From positions 1,814,804-1,878,803 of the forward strand of contig NZ_CP040297.1 of the NCBI RefSeq assembly GCF_013393945.1: 64,000 nt of DNA. Reading direction: 5' to 3'. This stretch comes from Nostoc sp. TCL26-01 (GTDB lineage: Bacteria > Cyanobacteriota > Cyanobacteriia > Cyanobacteriales > Nostocaceae). Shown in pieces: positions 27,894 through 36,536 of the stretch; position 1 is the stretch's first letter; each line of letters begins with the position of its first letter. The position numbers were made by a program, and so were the translations under genes. The notes under the pieces were generated by a model that was not told the DNA's origin, ran no database searches, and saw nothing but the letters and a program-made list of their open reading frames with translations.

Positions 27894-28709
27894 ATGACGG
27901 CAATATTGACTCGTCCAGCTTGGACTACTGACTTAGAAGTGGAAATTTTTGATAAATTGCTTGATCAGTACGCTCCTCACTTGCCCAAAGCGCGATCGCT
28001 TGCATCTAGACCCCCCGCAACTTTAGAAGAACGAGAGAATTTCTACCACTTTCGGGTTGCTGGTGCAGCGCATGACTTATTTATTGTGCAAGTCTGTGCT
28101 AAAGTTATCGGTATGCTTCCCGACGCGGAACTACAGCTATTTTTAAGTAGACAAATCGGGGATGATGGCGCACACGCTGAAAATACTCGTTTAAGAGCGC
28201 AAGCTATCTCTGGACGTAACCCCATTCCCGATATTCAAAAGCAAGTGCAAAAGCATTGGGATTATATGGGTGATTTACCCATTCGTAATTGGCAAGGCTT
28301 TTTAGCGTTTGAGTTGCACTACGAACTGCATATTGTGGCTACGCTGTTTCTCAATAGCCGTACTAGCAAAATTAATGACCCAGATTCAGCTAAGTTTGCG
28401 GCAGAAAGAATTGTGCCAGATGAAGCCGTTCATCGGTTGGGAATTGTGGATTGGTGGCAACGTAAATTTGCTCAAGCCTCGCCAGCAGAGAAAGAGGATT
28501 TAATTGCCCAACTCCTAGAAGCAGATGAAGAAGGACAACGTCGTCGCAATCCTTATCTTAGAGATCATTGGTTGCTGAGTCAAAAAGCTATTGGTGTGGA
28601 AATCGATGATTTGCCAGTACTGTATGATGCTTGGCGACGGCAAGTACTTGCTTACTTTTTAGATGTTCCCGTTGCTCATCTACCCCAACTCGTGAGTGTT
28701 AACGATTAG
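27894..28709 (+). CDS. possible ferritin-like (di-iron) protein
   Basis: A 271-residue all-helical soluble protein. The spacing of acidic and histidine residues suggests a ferritin-like di-iron bundle: FYHFRVAGAAHDLF (about 50-63), IGDDGAHAENTRLRA (about 88-102), FELHYELHIVA (about 139-149) and the ExxH pair in VPDEAVHRLGIVDWW (about 169-183). Ferritin-like enzymes oxidise organic substrates or store iron; which applies here is unknown. The last 90 residues are also helical (EEGQRRRNPYLRDHWLL). It could equally be a heme-oxygenase-like fold. A short peptide frame ends just upstream. Confidence 0.45.
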   Translation: MTAILTRPAWTTDLEVEIFDKLLDQYAPHLPKARSLASRPPATLEERENFYHFRVAGAAHDLFIVQVCAKVIGMLPDAELQLFLSRQIGDDGAHAENTRLRAQAISGRNPIPDIQKQVQKHWDYMGDLPIRNWQGFLAFELHYELHIVATLFLNSRTSKINDPDSAKFAAERIVPDEAVHRLGIVDWWQRKFAQASPAEKEDLIAQLLEADEEGQRRRNPYLRDHWLLSQKAIGVEIDDLPVLYDAWRRQVLAYFLDVPVAHLPQLVSVND

Positions 28710-28730
28710 CAACTGCTGACATAGCTAATT

Positions 28731-29417
28731 TTACCATCGACCATAACGAGCTGTAGTTTCATGACTTAGCCAAGCCCACATTTGATCACCGAAACAAAAA
28801 TGCCACCATTCTTTAGGGTTACGTTGAAAACCAGCTTTTGACATCACATCATACAACAATTGCCGATGAGCATGATATTGTGGAGCGTCTGAATGTGGAT
28901 GATTTACATAATAGTCGGGATGTGATCGCTTTGACAATTCATCAATCAGCGAACCCATATTCACAACTTGTCCACCATCATCCACCAAAGTCACATCGAC
29001 GGCTGCACCTGTACTGTGAGGAGGCGGAGTTTTTTCATCCAGACTAGGTATAGCCCAAATTTCATAAACGGCTTGCCAAATTTCTTGGCGTTGCTGGGGA
29101 GACAAACTACCTACAATTAACCCCCGTTCTCGCACCTCCGCAGCGAAGCTGTAATCTACCATAAACTGCTGTACTTCTACCGGGCGATATGCGTCAAAAA
29201 TTTGGATACGCCAGCTGGGACTTAATAACTGTAAGTAATTTTGTGCCGTGATTAAATTGTTAACTACACTTTGACGTAGATGATAAGGAGAATATTTGCC
29301 ATAAGTCGCACCCAATTTTTGATAAGGATGGGGAGATTCCACGGCAAACATTTCTAAAGGAATCTCCACAAGTGGTTCACCGCATTCTAAAATTTCTATC
29401 TTGTGATAATCTCTCAT
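28731..29417 (-). CDS. D-Ala-D-Ala dipeptidase (VanX/M15D family)
   Basis: A zinc peptidase hydrolysing D-Ala-D-Ala, in cell-wall recycling or turnover. VanX hallmarks are present: DAYRP (75-79, catalytic Arg), HSTGAAVD (134-141, zinc His and Asp) and EWWHF (203-207, catalytic Glu and third zinc His). There is no signal peptide, as for VanX and DdpX. The 228 residues fit the family (about 200-230). No other van genes are present, so a housekeeping role rather than glycopeptide resistance is likely. It converges with the ferritin-like gene. Confidence 0.88.
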   Translation of the reverse strand: MRDYHKIEILECGEPLVEIPLEMFAVESPHPYQKLGATYGKYSPYHLRQSVVNNLITAQNYLQLLSPSWRIQIFDAYRPVEVQQFMVDYSFAAEVRERGLIVGSLSPQQRQEIWQAVYEIWAIPSLDEKTPPPHSTGAAVDVTLVDDGGQVVNMGSLIDELSKRSHPDYYVNHPHSDAPQYHAHRQLLYDVMSKAGFQRNPKEWWHFCFGDQMWAWLSHETTARYGRW

Positions 29418-29493
29418 CTATATGATTAATTTTCAGTAGGCAGGCTGATTAATAGTTTAATTAGTATTAGTCTATTTTTGAGACTTAATAGTA

Positions 29494-29700
29494 ACTAGTG
29501 GCGTGGCAAGGCTAAAATGCTGCATTAAAAGTAGGTTGGGTTGTAGCAAGATCCCGTTCGCGGTAGCGTCTCCGACAGGAGAAGGGTACATAGAGAAACC
29601 CAACACCTTAATCTATGTTGGGTTTTTAAGATCCATGTTGGGTTGCGCTGCGCTTAACCCAAGCTACTGGCTACTGGCGTGACTAGGCTAAAATATTGCA
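29494..29700. repeat. dispersed repeats between VanX and PEP-CTERM genes
   Basis: The unit ACTAGTGGCGTGGCAAGGCT (29494-29513, continuing AAAAT) recurs degenerate at 29672-29694 and exactly inverted at 36421-36445. Between the copies lie GTTGGGTT motifs and a GCGGTAGCGTCTCC-type repeat. No gene is seen between 29418 and 29761. Confidence 0.65.
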
Positions 29701-29761
29701 TAATCATCCGCGTCTATCTGCGTACATCTGCGGTTAATTGTATCTCATCTATTGCAGCATT

Positions 29762-30283
29762 TTACATTGCTCTAACTCCCCGCTTCAACCAATAACCCAT
29801 ACCCCAAACGCCTAAACCTAATAATCCTAAAACATTGGTAGACTCAGGTATGGAAGTTGATTCTAGAGTATAAACAACATTACCTGTCCCAGCATTGCCG
29901 TTACCAAGATCATAGGTAAAGTAAGCTTCTGCAAAATCAGGATTAGCAATAAAAGAGAACAGAGGAACAGGAGAAAAATTTAACCCTAAAAAATTCCCGT
30001 CAATAAAAGCTACTGTTGGGTTGTTAGCTGTTGTATAGTTCACTCCTTGAAAGTCAAAAGAAACCGCAGAGACATCGATGAACTCTGAGCCAGAACCAAC
30101 TAGGCTAGAGTCGTCATAACTCAAAGAGCCAGAATAGGTATTGCCTAATAGAGAGCCAGAATCAATGGAGGTTTGAAAGGTGTAATTAACAGTTGCAGCT
30201 TGAGCTAAGTTAAAGCCAGTACTAGCAAAACTCAAAGCAAAACTAGCACTAACCAAGGTAAATGAACGGAAGATTTTTTTCAT
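29762..30283 (-). CDS. exported PEP-CTERM-like protein
   Basis: A 173-residue exported protein. The signal peptide is KKIFRSFTLVSASFALSFAS, cleaved after AQA (about residue 30), followed by a beta-rich domain (VNYTFQTSIDSGSLLG, YSGSLSYDDSSLVGSG). It ends in IPESTNVLGLLGLGVWGMG followed by YWLKRG. That tail is a PEP-CTERM-type sorting signal (here PES rather than PEP), a hydrophobic span and basic residues, read by an exosortase. ATG 30283 is chosen for its GAGGAC ribosome site eight bases upstream. It starts 20 bases after the PPC-repeat gene's stop, so the two form an operon. Confidence 0.75.
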   Translation of the reverse strand: MKKIFRSFTLVSASFALSFASTGFNLAQAATVNYTFQTSIDSGSLLGNTYSGSLSYDDSSLVGSGSEFIDVSAVSFDFQGVNYTTANNPTVAFIDGNFLGLNFSPVPLFSFIANPDFAEAYFTYDLGNGNAGTGNVVYTLESTSIPESTNVLGLLGLGVWGMGYWLKRGVRAM

Positions 30284-30302
30284 AGATTTGTCCTCAAAAA
30301 GT

Positions 30303-32633
30303 TTACGCAACAGATAAAAGAAAATTATCAGAATTGCTCAAAGTAGCAACATCAATATCTTCTACTAAGATGAAGTTTCTAGCTTTTCCAGAACCATCAA
30401 AACCATCGGGATCAATTTTGACGAAACTGCTATTTTGTCCTCTAGAACCAAACTGCACATATCCATCAGCAATGGGATTTGTGCCGCCATAACCAAGGCT
30501 TGTTAGCACGCCACTCAAGTCAATTTGATCGCTACCTGGGGTAAAATCAGTAATGCGATCGCCCCCATCGACAATACTGGTATAGCGGAAGATATCTTTA
30601 CCCAAGCCACCTGTGAGAACATCAATGCCTTGGAAACCAGTAATAGTCTCGTTCGCATCAGTTCCAGTTAAAGTATCTCTACCGGGAGTACCATCAATAA
30701 CCTGTCTAGCACTAATATTAGTAATCTGAAAACTGTAGTTAACCTCAGTTTCACTAGACCCATCAATAACTAACACGTAAGTCTCATCAACAGCCAAAGT
30801 CACTCTAAAATCAGAACTAATATTGCCACCAAACGCAACAGGTATAAACGGATCATCAGCATAAAGTGTCCAGCTAGCTGAAGGCGCAGCATCCGTCAGG
30901 CTATCGAAAATTAAATCCTGTCCTGCTGTGCCAATAAAGCTATATACATCTGTTTCTAAACCAGGAGAAAGAGTCCCACTGATGAGTGTATCAAAGCTAG
31001 CAGTTGATGTGGTTGCATCCAATAGCTGAAATTGATAATCTCCCGGTGTAAAAGATCCACCAAAATTACTATCATCTATCTCTAAAAATAGTCTGTAAGT
31101 ACCATCTTCAGTGAGTGGAGCTATGATACTGTCAAAGTCTGCATCTTGGCTAAGGAAAGTTTGCCCTGATGGAGTAAACAGGCGAACACGGACATTATCT
31201 GACAAGTCGTTCTTGAGAGCATCATAATATAAACGCTGTCCAACACTGCCAGTAAAAAAGTAGACATCTTGTTCATTTGGACTATCAATTGTCCCTGCAA
31301 CGGGTGTGTCGAAATTTAAAGATTCAGTTGTGCCGAGATTAACTACTTGGAAATTGTAGTCGCCAAATCCATCAATAACTAATGTATAAGTGTCATCAAA
31401 AGGAAAGTTTAATGTAAATTCAACATCAGAATTCACGTCACCAGATGCAACAGGTATAAAAGGATCATCAAAGTAAACTTTCCAGCTAACTGAAGATGAA
31501 CCATCAGTGAGGCTATCAAATAATAATCTTTGTCCTACTGTACCTGGGAAGCTATATGATTTCGCTTCACCTGTAAGAGTGCCTGTATAAGGTGTATTAA
31601 AGCTCAAAGTGTTAGCTCCAACATCTAATAGCTGGAAGCTAAACCCATCCACAGTTTCACCTTCACCAAAACCTGAACTTTGCACCACTAGTGAGTAAGT
31701 ACCCGTTTCTGGAAAAGGCGAAGCAAAGAAGAAATCAGAATTTACACTTGTGGAAACGTAAAGCTGCTCACCATCTCTGACAGTAACAGATAGATCACCG
31801 GAAAATCCTTCACTGAGAGCATCGTAGTACAATCGCTGTCCTTTAATACCAGTAAAGGTATAAGCGAATATCTCTCCCGGTGTAAATTCCTCGGTGATGG
31901 GTGTATTGAGTTCGATAGGAACAGCAAAAGGAACTAGTTGAAAGCTGTATTCTGTATCTGTAAAACCAGAAACATCTAAGACTAATATCCTATCTTCAGA
32001 TACAGAAATAGGAAAGTTAATGTCAGTGGGAGGAGCCGACACAAGTTGACCATTTAGATCGTAAAGTCTTACATTTGTTGATGGAACTTCATCTGTGAGA
32101 CTATCAAAACGTAAACTTTCTCCTGCACTTATGCGATAAACACCAGCTTGTTGAGGCGATAAGGTGACGACTTCGTTAACGCTTAAAATAGGAGCGCTAG
32201 CTACATCCACTAATCGAAATTCGTAACTACCAGTGTCAAGGGAGTCAAAAGAGCTATTTTCCAGAATTAGTTGGTATGTACCTGCTTCTGTTAACGTCAA
32301 CAGTGCAGGATCTTCAGAAGGAGGAAATAAGGGATAATCACTATCTGCGTCTTGGTTGAGGAAAACTGTATTTCCTAGAGGATCAACCAAGCGAACGCGG
32401 ATATCATCAGATGGGTCGATTTTCAGAGCATCGTAGTACAATACCTGTCCTACACTGCCGGTAAAAGTGTAGATGTCTTGTTCGTCAGGTTCGTCAATCG
32501 TCCCTGAGATAGATTGATTAAATTCTAATTCACTTGTAATGGTTGTAAATTCCGTCACTGATAAGTTATCGCTGACATCAGTAAAATTTTGCTGTTCTTC
32601 CGGCGTAGCAAGGGTTTTTTCAATAATCGCCAT
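30303..32633 (-). CDS. secreted PPC-repeat protein with RTX-like C-terminus
   Basis: A 776-residue acidic protein with about six tandem beta-sandwich units of the pre-peptidase C-terminal (PPC) kind. Each contains a variant of DVYFFTGSVGQRLYYDAL or YSFIGTAGQDLIFDSLTD. There is no N-terminal signal. The C-terminus has a hemolysin-type segment (TDANETITGFQGIDVLTGG, GKDIFRY, ITDFTPGSDQIDLSGVL), the usual mark of type I secretion and calcium binding. There is no protease domain, so it may be a surface or matrix protein. It is upstream of the PEP-CTERM gene in one operon. AAGGAAA precedes the ATG. Confidence 0.75.
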   Translation of the reverse strand: MAIIEKTLATPEEQQNFTDVSDNLSVTEFTTITSELEFNQSISGTIDEPDEQDIYTFTGSVGQVLYYDALKIDPSDDIRVRLVDPLGNTVFLNQDADSDYPLFPPSEDPALLTLTEAGTYQLILENSSFDSLDTGSYEFRLVDVASAPILSVNEVVTLSPQQAGVYRISAGESLRFDSLTDEVPSTNVRLYDLNGQLVSAPPTDINFPISVSEDRILVLDVSGFTDTEYSFQLVPFAVPIELNTPITEEFTPGEIFAYTFTGIKGQRLYYDALSEGFSGDLSVTVRDGEQLYVSTSVNSDFFFASPFPETGTYSLVVQSSGFGEGETVDGFSFQLLDVGANTLSFNTPYTGTLTGEAKSYSFPGTVGQRLLFDSLTDGSSSVSWKVYFDDPFIPVASGDVNSDVEFTLNFPFDDTYTLVIDGFGDYNFQVVNLGTTESLNFDTPVAGTIDSPNEQDVYFFTGSVGQRLYYDALKNDLSDNVRVRLFTPSGQTFLSQDADFDSIIAPLTEDGTYRLFLEIDDSNFGGSFTPGDYQFQLLDATTSTASFDTLISGTLSPGLETDVYSFIGTAGQDLIFDSLTDAAPSASWTLYADDPFIPVAFGGNISSDFRVTLAVDETYVLVIDGSSETEVNYSFQITNISARQVIDGTPGRDTLTGTDANETITGFQGIDVLTGGLGKDIFRYTSIVDGGDRITDFTPGSDQIDLSGVLTSLGYGGTNPIADGYVQFGSRGQNSSFVKIDPDGFDGSGKARNFILVEDIDVATLSNSDNFLLSVA

Positions 32634-32774
32634 CGGAGTTTCCTTTTTTCATCAGCATGAATCTCTATGTTTCTACCAAACTGAAGATGAAAAAATAATA
32701 CTCTTTAGTTAGATATGTTTAATATTTCCGCAAGTAATAATATCGGTGCAACTTATGAACGTTTGGATGTGAAA

Positions 32775-33998
32775 TTACTTTGCCAGAAAATCAAATAAAT
32801 AATGTGCCATTTTTAATTTAGAACAAGGTGGAATTTTTACTTGTTGCCCTTTGTTATCTAAAAAAATGGCTTGGTTATTGTCACTAGCAAAACCACTATC
32901 GGGTTGATCTATGGGGTTAGCAACGATCGCATCCAATTTTTTACTATACAATTTTTCCTGAGCAGGTGTAATAATATCTCCTGTCTGAGCTGCAAAGCCA
33001 ATTAAATACTGGTGCGGTTGTTTGAGTTGTGCTAATTGAGCAACGATATCTGGTACTGGTTCTAGAGGTAAGGATTGAGGCAGCGATCGCTTGGGTAATT
33101 TTTCTGTACTATAATCTCTGGGCTTAACATCAGCCACCGCCGCCGACATAATAATCATATCTGCGTTGGGTAAATACTCTACCATCACCTGCTGCATTTC
33201 CTCGGCGCTGATAACGGGGATCGCTTGCACTCCCAACGGCACATCCCAATTAGCAATACCATGTACTAATGTCACCTTTGCCCCCCGGTGTAAAGCTGCT
33301 TGTGCTAAAGCCAGTCCCATTTTACCCGTAGCAGGATTACCAATAAACCGCACTGGGTCGAGATATTCTCTAGTTCCCCCCGCACTAATTAAGACTTGCT
33401 TCCCGGCTAAATCTCGCTGGCCTTGGGTGTGTAATAGAGATTGAATATAAGTGAAAATTTCTGGAGGTTCAGCCATTCTCCCAGCACCGATGCGATCGCA
33501 CGCTAATAATCCTGATGCTGTACCAATTCCATGATATCTCTGATCTGTTAATAACTGCTGCCAATTCCGTTGCACCGTTAGCTGTTCCCACATATCCGTA
33601 TTCATCGCCGGCGCTAACAGTACGGGACACTTAGAAGCTAACACGGTATTGGTTAGTAAATTATCTGCCATCCCATAAGTGAGTTTAGCTAAAGTATTCG
33701 CTGTCAGGGGAGCAATTACTAATAAATCTGCCCATTCTCCCAATTCTATATGTAAGGGACGGGAATAAGTTGGTTGCCAAAAATCATCATCTGTATAAGC
33801 ACGATGACGAGAGAGGGTAGCTAAAGTCAGAGGCGTAATAAATTCTTGGGCGGAACGGGTGAGGATGACTCGAACCTCCACCCCCGATTTAAATAGACTC
33901 GAAACCACCTCACAAACCTTGTAAGCGGCGATACCACCACCCACTGCAATAATAACCCTACTTTTGCGATCGCTAGTTTGGGGTTGTAAATCAGCCAT
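32775..33998 (-). CDS. coaBC: bifunctional phosphopantothenoylcysteine synthetase/decarboxylase
   Basis: A coenzyme A synthesis enzyme joining cysteine to 4'-phosphopantothenate (CoaB) and decarboxylating the product with FMN (CoaC). The N-terminal CoaC part has VGGGIAAYK (19-27), [20 protein letters not shown] and PAMNTDMWE. The C-terminal CoaB part has [25 protein letters not shown], the SAAVADVKP catalytic loop and [10 protein letters not shown]. The 407 residues fit (about 400). It is a monocistronic-looking gene upstream of the DUF2555 gene on the same strand (70 bases apart), possibly cotranscribed. Confidence 0.95.
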   Translation of the reverse strand: MADLQPQTSDRKSRVIIAVGGGIAAYKVCEVVSSLFKSGVEVRVILTRSAQEFITPLTLATLSRHRAYTDDDFWQPTYSRPLHIELGEWADLLVIAPLTANTLAKLTYGMADNLLTNTVLASKCPVLLAPAMNTDMWEQLTVQRNWQQLLTDQRYHGIGTASGLLACDRIGAGRMAEPPEIFTYIQSLLHTQGQRDLAGKQVLISAGGTREYLDPVRFIGNPATGKMGLALAQAALHRGAKVTLVHGIANWDVPLGVQAIPVISAEEMQQVMVEYLPNADMIIMSAAVADVKPRDYSTEKLPKRSLPQSLPLEPVPDIVAQLAQLKQPHQYLIGFAAQTGDIITPAQEKLYSKKLDAIVANPIDQPDSGFASDNNQAIFLDNKGQQVKIPPCSKLKMAHYLFDFLAK

Positions 33999-34069
33999 GA
34001 TAAAAACTGAAGAGTAAGGAGCCAGGGATAATAATTCGTAATTAACCCTAACTCCTGATAATTAAATAC

Positions 34070-34282
34070 TTATGCTTCGTCGTAGGGTTCTAAGTCTAAC
34101 AGATGGATGTAGGGTTCTACTAGCTCTGGACGCTGAAAAGCGATCGCCCTCAGTATATGCCAGTCATTTAAGCCCTCAAAAGCATTGCTGTAATTGTCCA
34201 TTTCCAGGCGGGTAGCTAGTTCCTCTACCTCTGCTGCGGTCATGACAGCAATCTCTTTTTGGGAAATGCTTAGAGTTTTCAT
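34070..34282 (-). CDS. DUF2555 family protein
   Basis: A 70-residue cyanobacterial DUF2555 protein. The hallmark is TAAEVEELATRLEMDNYSNA followed by FEGLNDWHILRAIAFQRPEL. It is soluble and helical with an acidic C-terminus (LDLEPYDEA). ATG 34282 (MKTLSISQKEIAVM) has an AGGGG ribosome site; an upstream in-frame ATG at 34315 would add 11 basic residues not typical of the family. Function unknown. It precedes coaBC on the same strand. Confidence 0.85.
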   Translation of the reverse strand: MKTLSISQKEIAVMTAAEVEELATRLEMDNYSNAFEGLNDWHILRAIAFQRPELVEPYIHLLDLEPYDEA

Positions 34283-34436
34283 AATGCTTGCCCCTCCCTT
34301 ATGCAGCATTTTCACCCAGCATGGGTTGAGTGGCGCTGTGAAGTACCACTCAATCTATATTACTCATTAGATGGCATGAATTTTCTAAAATTTTTCAGGA
34401 TTTATACCACAATTTGTCAAAAGATTGCCACCCGGA

Positions 34437-35051
34437 CTAAGTAATTGCCTGCAAAATAAAGTTTCGAGATACATCTAACATTTGCAAATTGATTTCATGT
34501 CCGGTATCAAATTCATGATACTGAACCGGCACACCTAGAGATTCTACAGTTTGCCGTGCCTTGATTGCGGCTTGCAGTGGGACAACTTCGTCACGCCTAC
34601 CATGCAAAATTAAAGTTGGCGGGATGTTAGTATTATCTGGAGCGATCGCTTCCGGATGTAAATACCCACTCATCACTACTAAACCAGCTAAGGGTAATTT
34701 GGAACCGACATCAAAAGTCATCGCGCCACCTTGAGAAAATCCACTCAAAACAGTACGCGACAAAGGCACACCCGTACTACTCTCTAAAGAAAGCACAAAA
34801 TTTTTCAGTTGTTCTCGACTTTCTGCCAATCCCTCATACATATTTTCTACCCTCAAGTCATACCACGCCCTTCCTAAAGGACTGTATGGATAAGGATAAG
34901 GTGCGTTAGGAAAGACAAACTGGTAATCAGGTAAATTGAAATAAGGCATTAAAGATGCCACATCATCAGCATTAGCACCCCAACCATGTAAAGTCACAAT
35001 CAAGCCGGCGGGTGTTTGAGAATTTGCTGGAGGAACCGTAGTAAATTGCAA
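34437..35051 (-). CDS. phospholipase/carboxylesterase-type alpha/beta hydrolase
   Basis: A cytoplasmic alpha/beta hydrolase of the Abhydrolase_2 group. The oxyanion motif is LHGWGAN (21-27), the nucleophile is Ser106 in GFSQGGAM, with Asp154 (LHGRRDEVVP) and His185 (FDTGHEI) as the rest of the triad. The 204 residues are usual for the family, which hydrolyses short acyl or lysophospholipid esters. There is no signal peptide. The substrate cannot be named from sequence. Confidence 0.85.
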   Translation of the reverse strand: MQFTTVPPANSQTPAGLIVTLHGWGANADDVASLMPYFNLPDYQFVFPNAPYPYPYSPLGRAWYDLRVENMYEGLAESREQLKNFVLSLESSTGVPLSRTVLSGFSQGGAMTFDVGSKLPLAGLVVMSGYLHPEAIAPDNTNIPPTLILHGRRDEVVPLQAAIKARQTVESLGVPVQYHEFDTGHEINLQMLDVSRNFILQAIT

Positions 35052-35244
35052 AGACAGAGGCTTACTCCTAAAATCTACTCTTCTTATAGTAATCTGCTTT
35101 GATTTTTAAACTTACTTTGCTTAATTGCCGCTTATCTATACTGAAAAAAATCGCTCTCCTTTTTTGGGTAGAGGAATTACGAGTGGTTCTGTCTTTAACA
35201 TTTAAAGCAGTTTAGTTGCCACTCAAAATTGAGAGGAGATATTC

Positions 35245-36333
35245 ATGATTACTCGTCAGGATCTTAAGCAGTTGCAGTCTTTGAGCAATGTTCCAGCGCT
35301 TTCCATCCTGTTACCAACTCATCGGACATCACCCGATAACAAACAAGATCCGATTCGGGTGAAAAATCTGGTAGATGAGGCAACAAAGCGGCTTGCCACA
35401 GAATTTACTAGCCGCGAGTTGGAACCATTATTGAAGCGGCTCGAAACTCTCGTGAGCGAAATTGACTACCGCCACACGCTGGATGGGTTGGCGCTATACA
35501 TTAGCCATGACTTTGCTAAACTTTATTACCTGCCTTTTCCTGTACCCGCGCGGGTTGTGATTGATCAGACCTTCGCAACACGAGATTTGGTATATGGAAC
35601 GCATCGGGCGCATCGCTATTGGGTTTTGTTGTTAAGTCAGGCATCCACGCGCTTATTAGCTGGAACAGGAGAAACCCTTGAGGAAGTTCATGATGAAAAC
35701 TTCCCAATGCAAATGACAGGGCCTGGAGCGACAGAGCCGCTTCCCTATGACACTGATTCTAGCTATCGAGACGACAGGCATCGCAGATTTTTTCAGCAGG
35801 TAGATAGTGCATTAAAGCTCTATCAGAATCCAAATGAGTCACTACCATTGGTTGTGGGAGGTGTTGCTCGGCAAGTATCTTTCTTCCAGGAAGTTTCGCA
35901 AGATACTCAAGCGATGTCTACCTACGCCGGCAGCCTGAGCGGCAATTTTGACAAAGCGACGATTCATGAATTGACTCCTCATGTGTGGTTAATCATGCAG
36001 ACTGTGCGGAAGGCGCAACAAGCTGACGCACTGCAGGCATTGGATAATGCGATAGGTACTCAAAGTGTCGTTTCTACGATTGGGGAAACGTGGCGATTAG
36101 CACATGAAGGTCGAGGTAAATTACTTTTGGTTGAAAAAAACTACCATGTACCAGCTATCTTGACTGAAGATGGTAAGTTTGTGTTAGTGGATCAACCGGG
36201 TGGTACAGAGGTGATGGATGATGCCGTCGATGAAATTATAGAAGTTGTCTTGGCTAGGGGAGGAAACATTGCCATTGTGGACGATGAAGCACTATCCATT
36301 CATCAGCGAATTGCATTGGTTTTGCGGTATTGA
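35245..36333 (+). CDS. baeRF (bacterial eRF1-like) family protein
   Basis: A 362-residue soluble protein with the pattern of the baeRF3 branch of eRF1-like proteins. It starts ITRQDLKQLQSLSNVPALSI with LPTHR, and has a central VLLLSQASTRLLAGTGETLEEV, the PLVVGGVARQVSFF segment and a C-terminal domain (LLLVEKNYHVPAIL, DAVDEIIEVVLARGGNIAIV). Such proteins are thought to act on stalled ribosomes or tRNA, but this is not shown. GAGAGGAG lies eight bases before the ATG. It stands alone between the esterase and the flavoprotein gene. Confidence 0.75.
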   Translation: MITRQDLKQLQSLSNVPALSILLPTHRTSPDNKQDPIRVKNLVDEATKRLATEFTSRELEPLLKRLETLVSEIDYRHTLDGLALYISHDFAKLYYLPFPVPARVVIDQTFATRDLVYGTHRAHRYWVLLLSQASTRLLAGTGETLEEVHDENFPMQMTGPGATEPLPYDTDSSYRDDRHRRFFQQVDSALKLYQNPNESLPLVVGGVARQVSFFQEVSQDTQAMSTYAGSLSGNFDKATIHELTPHVWLIMQTVRKAQQADALQALDNAIGTQSVVSTIGETWRLAHEGRGKLLLVEKNYHVPAILTEDGKFVLVDQPGGTEVMDDAVDEIIEVVLARGGNIAIVDDEALSIHQRIALVLRY

Positions 36334-36420
36334 AGACTAAATTACTATTACAGGTCGGCGGAAATAAGCAGACAATTAAATAGCTAAAACCTTGCCCTAC
36401 GCCTACAATTTTTTGGCAAC

Positions 36421-36445
36421 ATTTTAGCCTTGCCACGCCACTAGT
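36421..36445 (-). repeat. 25-bp dispersed repeat, inverted copy
   Basis: The exact reverse complement of 29494-29518 (ACTAGTGGCGTGGCAAGGCT plus AAAAT), 7 kb away. A single intergenic copy. Confidence 0.75.
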
Positions 36446-36536
36446 GACCATTGACAAAAAGTGTGCGAATCTCTGACACTGCATCAGTCCTAATCTTGGT
36501 ACATTAGTTGAGGAACGATAACTATCGGAGAGCAGA

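Noticed and set aside
33841..33880. tRNA-like GAACC stretch
   Set aside because: It lies in the coaBC reading frame and no cloverleaf can be drawn.
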